From Scylla paramamosain (Eukaryota > Arthropoda > Malacostraca > Decapoda > Portunidae), in the NCBI RefSeq assembly GCF_035594125.1, contig NC_087190.1:6482501-6546500 (forward strand): a stretch of 64,000 bases of DNA, given 5' to 3'. A program made the position numbers and the translations under genes. Shown piece by piece: positions 36,557-47,862 of this stretch (the first letter of the stretch is position 1; every line of letters begins with the position of its first letter). The notes under the pieces are model-generated. The model was given only the letters and a program-made list of their open reading frames with translations, was not told where the DNA came from and did not search any database.

Positions 36557-38214
36557 TCATCTTCATAGGTACCGAGATGTTAAAATTCTGCCAAAATTCA
36601 GGGAATTTTTGTGGAAAAAAGTATATTATCATAAAAGTTAATTATAGCTTTTTTTTTTCGGATTGTTATGTACCAAACCCTAAAGTGCATGCAAAGCCAC
36701 CTATATAAGGAAGTTAAAGGACTTTAAAACCTGTCTTTTCAGTGTTTTTCAGCATGTTAGGCACCAAAACGATAAATAATATGGAAGTCAATCAATGTGT
36801 GAATCCAAAAGAAAATTACTGAAAACGTGTCTTTTCAGTGTTTTACTTAGAAAAACGCTAAAGCGGATACAAACCATCCTATATGAAGAAATAGATTAAC
36901 ATTACCAAAAAGATATATTTTGAGTGTTTTTGAGCTTGTTACCTACGAAAAATGCAAAAAATGGATGTAAAGCACTCTATATTAGGAAACAAAAGGACAT
37001 TACGAGAAACGTGTATAATGAGTGTTTTAAAGTTTTAAAAGAACCACAAGACAATAAACACAAAAACTCGTGTATATAGAGAATTTTCTTACATACCAAA
37101 ATGAATAAATGCATGAATAACACATTTAATTAATAAACAGAACTACCTTACCAAATTGTGTATTTTGAGTGTTTTTCACATTCTTAGTTACGAAAATGCC
37201 AAATTACATGCGAAACTAGCATCATTTGATAAAAACAAAAAAAGGTCATTACCAGAAAAGTGTCTTTTGAGTGTTTTTCTGCGTGATATGCAACAAAGCA
37301 CTAAAATGCAGAACGATCACATTACACGGGAATAAAACCAACTTTTACGAAGAATTTGTCTTTAAGTATTTATTATTATATACCAAACCGCTAAAACGCA
37401 TGCAAAACAAACTTTATGGAGAAACAGAATAACATTACCAAAAACATGTATTTTGAGTGTTTTTGATCATGTTATCTATAAAAATGCTTAAGTACATGCA
37501 AAGAACATTATGTATGGGAAACAAAAGGACATTACGAGAAACGTGTATTATGAGTTTTTTTTTTAAGTTCCTTAAGTACCAAAAAGCTAAAACCCACAAA
37601 TAACATTCTTTATTTAGAAATAAAAAAATAAAATAAAAAAATAATAAAAATAGGTTTATTTTTTTTTTCTTATTCATATTCATAGGTACCGAGATGCCAA
37701 AATTCTTGGAAAATTCAGGGCAATTATGTGATAAAAGAATATTATCAAAAAAGTTAATTTCAGCTTTTTTTTTTTCTAACTGTTATGTACCAAACCCTAA
37801 AGTGCATGCAAAGCCTCCTATATGAGGAAATTATACGACCTTAAAAGAAAAGTCTTTTGAGTGTTTTTTTCAGAATGTTATTCACCAAAACGATAAATAA
37901 ATAAGTAACTCACTCTATATGGGAATCCAAAACAAAACTACTAAAACGTGTCTTTTCAGTGTTTTACGTAGAAAAACGCTAAAACGGATGCAAACAAACC
38001 AATATAAAAAAATAGAAAAACATTACCAAAAAGGTACATTTTGAGTGTTTTTGGGCTTATTACCTACAAAAAACGCAAAAAATTGATGCAAAACACTCTA
38101 TATTAGGAAATAAAAGGACATTGCAAGAAAAGTATATAATGAGTGTTTTATAGTTCAAAAGAACGAAAAGGCAAAAAACACAAAAACTCGTGGATATGGA
38201 GAAGTTTCTTAGAT

Positions 38215-40079
38215 ACCAAAATGCTAAAACTCATGAATAACATTCCTAATTGAGAAACAGAACAACCTCACTAAATGCGTGTATTTTGAGAGCTTTTCAC
38301 ATTCTTAGTTACCAAAACCCCAAATTGCATGCGAAACCAGCTTTATGTGAGAAAAAAATGACATTACGAGAAAAATGTTTTATGAGTGTTTTTGAGCCTG
38401 ATAGGCAATAAAGCACTAAAAAGCAGGGCAATCACATTACATTTGAATAAAACCAATTTTTATCAAGAACTTGCCTTTAAGTGTTTTAGAGCTCCTTATA
38501 TACTAAACCGCTAAAACGCATGCAAAACAAATTTTATGGAGAAACAGAATGAAATTACCATAAACATGTATTTTCAGTGTTTTTGATCATGTTATCTATA
38601 AAAACGCTTAAATACATGAAAAGAACCTTATGTTTGGGAAACAAAAAGACATTACGAGAAACGTATACTATGAGTGTTTTTAAGTTTGTTAAGTACCAAA
38701 AACCTAAAACCCACTCTTTATTTAGAAAAAATAAATAAATATATAAAAAAAAAAATAGAAATATTTTTTTTTTTTTTATTCATCTTTATAGGTACCGAAA
38801 TGCCAAAATTCTAAGAAAATTCAAGACAATTATATGATAAGAGAATATTATCAAAAAAGTTGATTTTAGCTTTTTTTTTCGGACTGTTATGTACCAAACC
38901 CTAAACTGCATGCAAAGCCTTTTATATAAGGAATTTAAACGATCTTACCAGAAATCTGTCTTTTGAGTGTTTTTCAGCATGTTAGGCACCAAAATGATAA
39001 ATAATAAGGAACTCACTTTATATGGGAATCCAAAACAAAATTACTGAAAACGTGTCTTCCCAGTGTTTTACGTAGAAAAACGCTAAAATGGATGCAAACC
39101 AACCAATATGAAGAAATAGAAAAAAACATTACCAAAAAGGTATATTTTGAGTGTTTTTGAGCTTGTTACCTACAAAAAAAAAAACGCTAAAATTGATACA
39201 AAGCACTCTATATTGGGAAACAAAGGGACATTGCGAGAAAAGTGTATAATGAGTGTATTATAGTTCAAAAGAACAACAAGGCAAAAAACGCAAAAACTCG
39301 TGTATATGGAGAACTTTCCTAGATACCAATATACTGAAACTCATGAATAACACTCTTAATTGAGAAACAGAACAACCTTACCAAATTCATGTATTTTGAG
39401 TGTTTTTCATATTCTTAGTTACCAAAAACCCAAATTTCATGCGAAACCAGATTTATTTGGGAAAACATGACATTTCCAGAAAAATATCTTTTGAGTGTTT
39501 TTGAGTGTGATAGGCAATAAAGTACTAAAAAGAAGGGCAATCACTTTTCATTGGAATAAAACTAATTTTTACCAAGAAATTGCCTTTAAATCTTTTTGAG
39601 CTCCTTATATACCAAACCGTTAAAACGCATGCAAAACAAACATTTTTTTAGAAACAGAATAACATTACCAAAAACATGTAATTTGGGTGTTTTTTTTATC
39701 ATGTTATCTATAAAAATGCTTAAATACATGGAAAGAACATTATGTTTGGGAAACAAAAGGACATTACGAGAAACGTGTATTATGAGTGTTTTTTTTTTTA
39801 ATTCCTTAAGTACCAAAAAGCTAAAACCCACAAATAACACTCTTTATTTAGAAAAAAAAAATAGGAATTTTTTTTTTTCCATCTTCATAGGTACCGAGAT
39901 GCATAAATTCTGGGAAAATTCAGGAAAATTATATGAACAAAAGAATATTATCAAAAAAGTTACTTTTTGTTTTTTTTCGGACTGTTATGTACCAAACCCT
40001 AAAGTGCATGCAAAGCCTCCTATATGAGGAAATTAAACGACATTACCAGAAATCTGTCTTTTGAGTGTTTTTCAGCATG
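38215..40079 (+). repeat. Block duplicated at 45905-47743 (left copy)
   Basis: Shares private variants with 45905-47743: AACATTCCTAATTGAG and GAGAGCTTTTCACATTC near 38240, a shortened monomer 8 (ACCCACTCTTTATTTAG near 38710), GTCTTCCCAGTG at 39055, ATGTAATTTGGGTGTTTTTT at 39676, and TATATGAACAAAAGAATATT near 39930. The offset is 7690 bp at the left and 7664 bp at the right. Confidence 0.82.
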
Positions 40080-41131
40080 TTAGGCACCAAAACGATAAAT
40101 AATAAGGAACTCACTCTATATGGGAATCCAAACCAAAATTACTGAAAATGTATCTTCTCAGTGTTTTACGTAGAAATACACAAAAAACTCGTGTGTAAGA
40201 AGTTACTTAGATACCAAAATTCTGAAACTCATGAATAACAATATTAATTGAGAAACAGAACAACCTTAGCAAATGCCTGTATTTTGAGTGTTTTTCATAT
40301 TCCTAGTTAGCAATACCCAAAATAGCATGTAAAACTAGCTTTATGAGAGAAAAAAATGACATTACCAGAAGTGTCTTTTAATTGTTTTTGAGAGTGTTAG
40401 GCAATGAAGTACTAAAAAGCAGGGCAATCACATTACATGGGAATAAAACCAACTTTTACCAAGAACTTGCTAATATGTGTTTTTGAGCTCCTTACATACC
40501 AAACCGCTAAAACGCATGGAAAACAAACTTTATGAAGAACCAGAATAACATTACCGAAAAGATGTATTTTGAGTGTTTTTGATAATGGTATCTATAAAAA
40601 CGCTTAAATATATGCAAAGAACCTTATGTTTGGGAAACGTAAGGACATTACGAGAAACGTGTATTATGAATGTTTTTAAGTTCCTTAACTACCAAAAAGC
40701 TAAAACCCACAAATAACACTCGTTATTTAGAAAAAAAAAATAAATAAATAAAAAAAGAAATGAAAGGTTTTTCTTTTCTTTTTGTTATTCACCTTCAAAG
40801 GTACCGAGATGCCAAAGTTCTGGGAAAAAAATAGGGCAATTAAATGATAAGACAATATTATAAAAAAAAAATTGATATTAGCTTTTTTTCGGACTGTTAT
40901 GTACCAAACACTTAAGTGCACTCAAAGCCTCCCATATGAGGAAATTAAACGACCTTACCAGAAATCTGTGTTTTGAGTGTTTTTCAGCATGTTAGGCACC
41001 AAAACGATAAATAATACGGAACTCACTCTATATGGCAAACCAAAACAAAATTACTGAAAACGTGTCTTCTCAGTGTTTTACATAGAAAAATGCTAAAACG
41101 GATGGAAACCAACCAATATCAAGAAGTAGTT

Positions 41132-41149
41132 GTGGTTCACAAGAACCAC
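41132..41149. repeat. 7-bp-arm hairpin in HOR half-monomer
   Basis: GTGGTTC, loop ACAA, GAACCAC, identical to 18725-18742, and here directly at the deletion that removed most of monomers 1-2. Confidence 0.7.
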
Positions 41150-42548
41150 AAGGCAAAAAACGCAAAAACTCGTGTATATAAAGAAGTTTCTTAGATACCA
41201 AAATGCTGAAACTCTTGAAAAACAATATTAATAGAGAAACAGAGCAACCTTACCAAATGCGTGTATTTTGAGTGTTTTTTTTCACATTCTTAGCAAAACC
41301 CAAAATAGCACGCGAAACTATGTTGGAAAAAAAAAATGACATTACCAGAAGTGTCTTTTGAGTGTTTTTGAGCGTGTTAGGCAATAAATCATAAAAATAA
41401 ACAGGGCAATCACATTACATGGGAATAAAACCAACTTTTACCAAGAACTTGCCTTGAAGTGTTTTTGACCTCCTTAGAAACCAAAACGCTAAAACGCATG
41501 CAAAAAAACTCCTTGATGGAGATGCAGAATAACATTACTAAAAACATGTGTTTTAAGTGTTTTTGATCATATTACCTATGAAAACGCTTAAAGACATGCA
41601 AAGAACCCTATGCTTTTGAAACGAAAGGACATTACGAGACCGTTTTTAAGTTCCTTAAGTACCAAAACGTTAAAACCCACAAATAACACTCTTTATAGAG
41701 AAAAAATAAATAAATAAATAAAAATAGCTTTTTTTTTTATATTGATTTTTGATAGGTACCAAGATGCCAAAATTCTGCTAAAATTCAGGGAATTTATGTG
41801 GAAAAAAAGAACATTATCAAAAAAATTAATTATAGCTCTTTTTCGGATTTTTATGTACCAAACTCTAAAGTGCATGCCACCTATATAAGGAAGTTAAACG
41901 ACTTTACCAGAAACCTGTCTTTTCAGTGTTTTTCGGCATGTTAGGCACCAAAACGATAAATAATATGGAAGTCAGTAAATATGTAAATCCAAAACAAAAT
42001 TACTGAAAACGTGTCTTTTCAGTATTTTACGTAGAAAAACGCTAAAACGGATGCAAACCAACAAATATGAAGAAATAGAATAACATTACCAAAAAGTGAG
42101 CTTTTTACCTACAAAAAACGCGCAAATGGATGGAAAGCACTCTATATTGGGAAGAAAAAGGACATTACGAGAAACGTGTATAATGAGTGTTTTATAGTTT
42201 CACAAGAACCACAAGGCAAAAAACGCAAAAACTCGTGTATATATAGAAGTTTCTTACATATCAAAACGCTAAAACTCATGAATAACACTTTTAATTGAAA
42301 AACAGAACTACCTTACCAAATGTGTGTATTTTGAGTGTTTTTCACATTCTTAGTTACGAAAATCCCAAATTACGTGCGAAACTAGCTTTATGTGAAAAAT
42401 AAATGACATTACAAGAAAAGTGTCTTTTGAGTGTTTTTGAGCGTTATATGCAACAAAACACTAAAACGCAGAACAATCACATTACATTGGAATAAAACCA
42501 AATTTTACGAAGAATTTGCCTTTAAGTGTTTTTACATACCAAGTACGA

Positions 42549-42617
42549 GTATGTATGTATGGTGGTATGTATGTATGTATGTAGTATGTATGTATGTATG
42601 TAGTATGTATGTATGTT
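42549..42617. repeat. (GTAT)n microsatellite
   Basis: Imperfect tetranucleotide tract of TATG/GTAT units with GTAGTATG interruptions. It lies between monomers 5 and 6 of a HOR unit, directly next to a 15-bp-arm hairpin, and is the only such tract in the array. Confidence 0.9.
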
Positions 42618-42648
42618 TTGGTATGTAAGTGTCCTTACATACCAAAAC
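42615..42648. repeat. 15-bp-arm perfect hairpin
   Basis: GTTTTGGTATGTAAG, loop TGTC, CTTACATACCAAAAC. The right arm is the normal start of monomer 6; the left arm is its inverted copy. The short inverted piece continues from the microsatellite, so the local order is plus, (GTAT)n, minus fragment, plus. Confidence 0.88.
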
Positions 42649-43726
42649 GCTAAACGCATGGAAAACAACCTTTATGGAGAAACAGAATAACATTACCAAA
42701 AACATTTATTTTGAGTGTTTTTGATTATGTTACCTATAAAATCGCTTAAATACATGCAAAGAACCCTATGTTTGTGAAACGAAAGGACATTCCGAAAATC
42801 GTGTATTATGAGTACTTTTAAGTTCCTTAAGTACCAAAAATCTAAAACCCACAAATATCACTCTAAATAAAAAATAATAATTTATTTTTTTTTGTTATTC
42901 ATCTTCATAGGTACCGAGATGCCAAAATTCTGAGAAAATTCTTGGAAATTATGTGAAAAAAAAATTAGCTTTTTCCGGAGTTATGTACGAAACCCAGAAG
43001 TGCATGCAAAGCCACCTATATGGGGAAATTACACGACTTTACAAGAACCGTGTCTTTGGGTGTTTTAGCAATGTGTTTTTCAGCTTGTTACCTACAAAAA
43101 AAAGCAAAAATGAATGCATAGCAGTCTATATTGGGAAACAAAAGGATATTACAAGAAAATTGTATAATGAATGTTTTAATAGTTATCAAGAACCATAAGG
43201 CAAAAAACGCAAAAACTTTCTTAGATACCAAAATGCTGAAACTCATGAATAACACTCTTAATTGAGAAACAGAACAATCTTAGGAAATGAGTGTATTTTG
43301 AGTGTTTTTTTTCACATTCTTAGTGATCCAACCCCAAATTACATGCGAAACTGTGGAAAAAAAATGAAATTACTAGAAAAGTGTCTTTTTAGTGTTTTTC
43401 AGCGTGTTAGGCAATAGAGCACTAAAAAGCAGGGCAATCACATTACATGGAAATATAACCAACTTTTACCAAAAATTTGCCTTTAAGTTTTTTTGAGCTC
43501 CTTACTTACCAAAACGTAAAACCCATGCAAAACACCCTTTATGGAAAAAAAAGAATAACATTATCAAAAACATGTATTTTGAGTTTTTTTGAGCTTGTTA
43601 CCAATAAAAACGCTTAAATACATGCAAAGAACCCTATGTTTGGGAATGAAAGGACATTACGAGGAATGTGTATTATGAGTGTTCATAAGTTCCATAAGTA
43701 CCAAAAAGCTAAAACCCACAAATAAC

Positions 43727-43785
43727 AAAAAAAGAAAAAAAAGAAAAATAAAAAAATAAAAAAAATAAAAATATCATTTTTTTTT
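43727..43785. repeat. Long A-tract/T-tract pair of monomer 8
   Basis: Runs of A broken by single G or T, then ATATCA and a run of T before ATTGATCTTCATAGGTACC. Same location in the unit as the tract at 36470. Confidence 0.75.
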
Positions 43786-44075
43786 ATTGATCTTCATAGG
43801 TACCGAGATGCCAAAATTCTGGCAAAATTCAGGAAAATTACGTGAAAAAAGAATATTATGAAAAAGGTTAATTTTAGCTTTTTTTTCGGACTGTTATGTA
43901 CCAAACTCTAAAGTATATGCAAAGCCACCTATATGGGGAAATTAAACGACTTTACAAGAAACCTGTCTTTTGAGTGTTTTTCAGCATGTTAGGCATCAAA
44001 ACGATAAATAACATGGAAGTCACTCTATATGGAATCCAAAACAAAATTACAGAAAACGTGTCTTTTCTGTGTTTT

Positions 44076-44612
44076 ACGTAGAAAAACGCTAAAGCAGATG
44101 GAAACCAACCAATATGAAGAAATATAATAACATTACCAAAAAGGTATATTTTGAGTGTTTTTGATCATGTTACCTATAAAAACGCTTAAATACATGCAAA
44201 GGACATTACGAGAAACGAGTATTATGAGTGTTTTTACGTTCCTTAACGTTCCTTTTTACGTTCCTTTATGTTCCCTCTTTATAGAGAAAAAATAAATAAA
44301 TAAATGAAAAAAGAGCATTTTTTTTTATTGATCTTCATAGGTACCGAGATGCCAATTTCTGGGAAAATTCAGGGAAATTATGTGAAAAAAGAATATCAAA
44401 AAAGTTAATTTTAGCTTTTTTTCAGACCGTTATATACCTAACCGTAAAGTGCATGTAGAGCCACCTATATGGGGAAATTAAACGACTTTACCTGAAACCT
44501 GTCTCTTGCCTGTTTTTCAGTATGTTAGGCACCAAAACAATAAATAATATGGAAATCACTCTGTATGGGAATCCAAAAGAAAATTACTGAAAACGTGTCT
44601 TTTCAGTGTTTT
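44076..44612 (+). repeat. Half HOR unit (five monomers)
   Basis: Only 537 bp. A hybrid monomer starts as monomer 1 (ACCAACCAATATGAAG, 44106) and finishes as monomer 6 (GAGTGTTTTTGATCATG, 44153-44169), then 7-8-9-10 follow. This is the reciprocal structure of the 15-monomer unit at 6728-8362. Monomer 7 is additionally shortened, and a TTACGTTCC motif is iterated at 44233-44272. Confidence 0.82.
44233..44272 (+). repeat. Short tandem iteration of TTACGTTCC
   Basis: Four imperfect copies of a roughly 10-13 bp motif (TTACGTTCC, TTAACGTTCC, TTACGTTCC, TTATGTTCC) replace the normal AAGTTCCTTAAGTACC junction between monomers 7 and 8. A local slippage product. Confidence 0.75.
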
Positions 44613-45904
44613 ACGTAGAAAAACGCGAAAACGAATGCAAATCAACCAATATCATGAAATAGAATAATATTACCAAAAAGGGTTTTTTTTTGTTTTTTGA
44701 GCGAAAATGGATGCAAATCTCTCTATATTGGGAAAAAAAAAAGACATTACGAGAAACGTTTATAATGCGTGTTTTATAGTTTCACAAGAACCACAAGGCA
44801 AAACAAGCAAAAAATCGTGTATTTGGAGATGTTTCTTAGATACCAAAATGCTGAAATTCATGAATAACACTCTTAATTGAGAAACAGAACAACCTTACCA
44901 AATGCGTGTATTTTGGGTGTTTTTCACATTCTTAGTTACCAAAACCCGAAATTACAGGCGAAACTAGCTTTATATGAGAAATAAATGACATTACCAGAAA
45001 AAAAGTGTTTTTTGAGTGTTTTTGAGCGTGTTAGGCAATAAAGCACAAAAAAGCAGGGCAATGACATTAAATGGGAATAAAACCAACATTTACCAAGAAC
45101 TTGTCTTTAAGTGTTTTTCAGCTCCTTACATACCAAAACGCTAAAATGCATGCAAACACCCTTTATGGAGAAACAAAATAACATTACGAAAAACATGAAT
45201 TTTCAGTGTTTTTGATATGTTACGTATAAAAACGTTTAAATACATGCAAAGAATCCTATCTTTGGGAAACGAAAGGACATTACGAGAAACATGTATTATG
45301 ACTGTTTTTAAGTTCCTTAAGTATTAAAACGTTAAAACCCACAAATAACACTCTTTACAGAGAAAACAAAAATAAATATAAAAATAGCTTTTTTTTTTTT
45401 TATTTTCATAAGTACCAAGATGCCAAAATTCTGCCAAAATTCAGGGAATTTATGTGGAAAAAAGAACATTATAAAAAAGTTAATTATAGCTTTTTTCGGA
45501 TTGTTATTTACCAAACCCTAAAGTGCATACAAAGCTACCTATGTGTGGAAATTAAATCAGTGTTTTTCAGCATGTTAGGCACCAAACCGATAAATAATAT
45601 GGAAGTCAGTCAATATGTGAATCCAAAACAAAATTACTGAAAACGTGTCTTTTCAGTGTTTTACGTAGAAAAAAAAGGCTAAAACGGATGCAAAGTAACG
45701 AATATGAAAAAAATAGAATAACATTACCAAAAAGTGTTTTTGAGCTTTTTACCTACAAAAAACGCGAAAATGGATGTAAAAGCACTCTATATTGGGAAGC
45801 AAAAGGACATTTATAGAAACGTGCATAATGATTGTTTTATAGTTTCACAAGAACCACAAGACAAAAAACGCAAAAACTCGTGTATATATAGAAGTTTCTT
45901 ATAT

Positions 45905-47743
45905 ACCAAAATGCTAAAACTCATGAAATAACATTCCTAATTCAGAAACAGAACAACCTTACTAAATGCGTGTATTTTGAGAGCTTTTCACATTCTTAGT
46001 TACCAAAACCCCAAATTGCATGCTTTATGTGAGAAAAAAGTGACATTACCAGAAAAATGTCTTTTGAGTGTTTTTGAGCCTGATAGGCAATAAAGCACTA
46101 AAAAGCAGGGCAATCACATTACATTTAAATAAAACCAATTTTAATCAAGAACTTGCCTTTCAGTGTTTTTGAGCTCCTTATATACTAAATCGGTAAAATG
46201 CATGCAAAGCAAACTTTATGGAGAAACAGAATAAAATTACCAAAAATATGTATTTTGAGTGTTTTTTATCATGTTATCTATAAAAACGCTTTAATAAATG
46301 AAAAGAACTTTATGTTTGGGAAACAAAAGGACATTATGAGAAACGTATATTATGAGTGTTTTTTTTAGTTTGTTAGGTACCAAAAACTTAAAACCCACTT
46401 TTTATTTAGAAAAAAATAAATAAAAAATAAAAAAATAGCATTTTTTTTTTTGTTATTCATCTTCATAGGTCCCGAAATGCCAAAATTCTGGGAAAATTGA
46501 AGGCAATTATATGATAAGAGAATATTATCAAAAAAGTTGATTTTAGCTTTTTTTTCGGACTATTATGTACCAAACCCTAAACTGCAGTGAAAAGCCTCCT
46601 ATATAAGGAAACTAAACGACCTTACCAGAAATCTGTCTTTTGAGTGTTTTTCAGCATGTTAGGCACCAAAATGATAAATAATAAGGAACTCACTTTATAT
46701 GGGAATCCAAAACAAAATTACTGAAAACGTGTCTTCCCAATGTTTTACGCAGAAAAACCCTAAAATGGATGCAAATCAACCAATATTAAGAAATAGAAAA
46801 AAACATTACCAAAAAGGTATATTTTGAGTGTTTTTGAGCTTGTTACCTACAAAAAAACGCTAAAATTAATACAAAGCACTCTATATTTGGAAACAAAGGG
46901 ACATTGCGAGAAAAGTGTATAATGAGTGTATTATAGTTCAAAAGAACAACAAGGCAAAAAACGCAAAAACTCGTGTATATGGAGAAGTTTCCTAGATACC
47001 AAAATGCTGAAAATCATGAATGACACTCTTAATTGAGAAACAAAACAACCTTACCAAATTCGTTTAATTTGAGTGTTTTTCATATTCTTCTTTACCAAAA
47101 ACCCAAATTTCATGCGAAACCAGATTTATGTGGGAAAACATGACATTTCCAGAAAAATGTCTTTCTAGTGTTTTTGAGCGTGATAGGCAATAAAGCACTA
47201 AAAAGCAGGGCAATCACTTTTCATTGGAAAAAAACAATTTTTACCAAGAACTTGCCTTTAAATGTTTTTCAGCTCCTTATATACCAACCGCTAAAACGCA
47301 AACGAAACAAACTTTATGGAGAAATAGAATAACATTACCAAAAACATGTAATTTGGGTGTTTTTTGATCATGTTATCTATAAAAACGCTTAAATACATGC
47401 AAAGAACATTATGTTTGGGAAAGAAAAGGACATTACGAGAAAGGTGTATTATGAGTGTTTTTTTTAAGTTCCTTAAGTACCAAAAAGCTAAAATCCACAA
47501 ATAACACTCTTTATTTAGAAAAAAAAATAGGAATTTTTTTTTTCATCTTCATAGGTACCGAGATGCCAAAATTCTGGGAAAATTCAGGAAAATTATATGA
47601 ACAAAAGAATATTATCTAAAAAGTTAATTTTAGCTTTTTTTCGGACTGTTATGTACCAAACCCTAAAGTACATGCAAAACCTCCTATATGAGAAAATTAA
47701 ACGACCTTACCAGAAATCTGTCTTATGAGTGTTTTTCAGCATG
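45905..47743 (+). repeat. Block duplicated from 38215-40079 (right copy)
   Basis: Carries the private variants listed for 38215-40079, for example AACATTCCTAATTCAG at 45931, GAGAGCTTTTCACATTC at 45978 and ATGTAATTTGGGTGTTTTTT near 47347. To its left, 45260-45900 instead resembles 19140-19860 (shared ATAATGATTGTTTTATAG and CCACAAGACAAAAAACGC), so the left edge at about 45900 is a chimeric junction. Confidence 0.8.
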
Positions 47744-47745
47744 TT

Positions 47746-47862
47746 TCTTTCTACATTAAAGTTTTTTTTTGCGTGCGTTTTAGCGTTTTGGTACGTAAAT
47801 AAATGAAAAGACTCAAAAGGCACGATTAATGTAATGTTGTTTTGTTTTTCGAAATAGAGAAA
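47746..47862 (-). repeat. Short inverted monomer at the array edge
   Basis: About one reversed monomer (TGCGTGCGTTTTAGCGTTTT) between the HOR array and the diverged monomers. Marks the right edge of the main array. Confidence 0.7.

Larger units (their letters stand above)
36121..47745 (+). repeat. Main 1.1-kb HOR array, part 4
   Basis: Anchors at 36845, 37966, 39070, 40168, 41080, 42029, 44076, 44613, 45663 and 46748; spacings 1121, 1104, 1098, 912, 949, 2047, 537, 1050 and 1085 bp. Units 40168 and 41080 lost most of monomers 1-2. The 2047-bp interval is two units in which the second anchor was deleted near 43065. The array ends at CAGCATG (47743), followed by a short minus piece. A/T tracts occur in every monomer 8 that is present, for example near 37610-37668, 38722-38780, 40730-40785, 41700-41742, 42862-42892, 45362-45405, 46408-46455 and 47515-47542. 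Confidence 0.9.

Noticed and set aside
39596..40027. 143-residue open frame, the longest outside (TA)n and LINE
   Set aside because: It crosses several satellite monomers and the A/T tract of monomer 8; the same stretch in other HOR units is broken by stops and frameshifts. Chance read-through of a stop-poor repeat frame.
12241..47745. CRISPR-like array of regular repeats
   Set aside because: Repeats are contiguous 96-bp monomers without unique spacers, there are no cas genes, and the context is eukaryotic.
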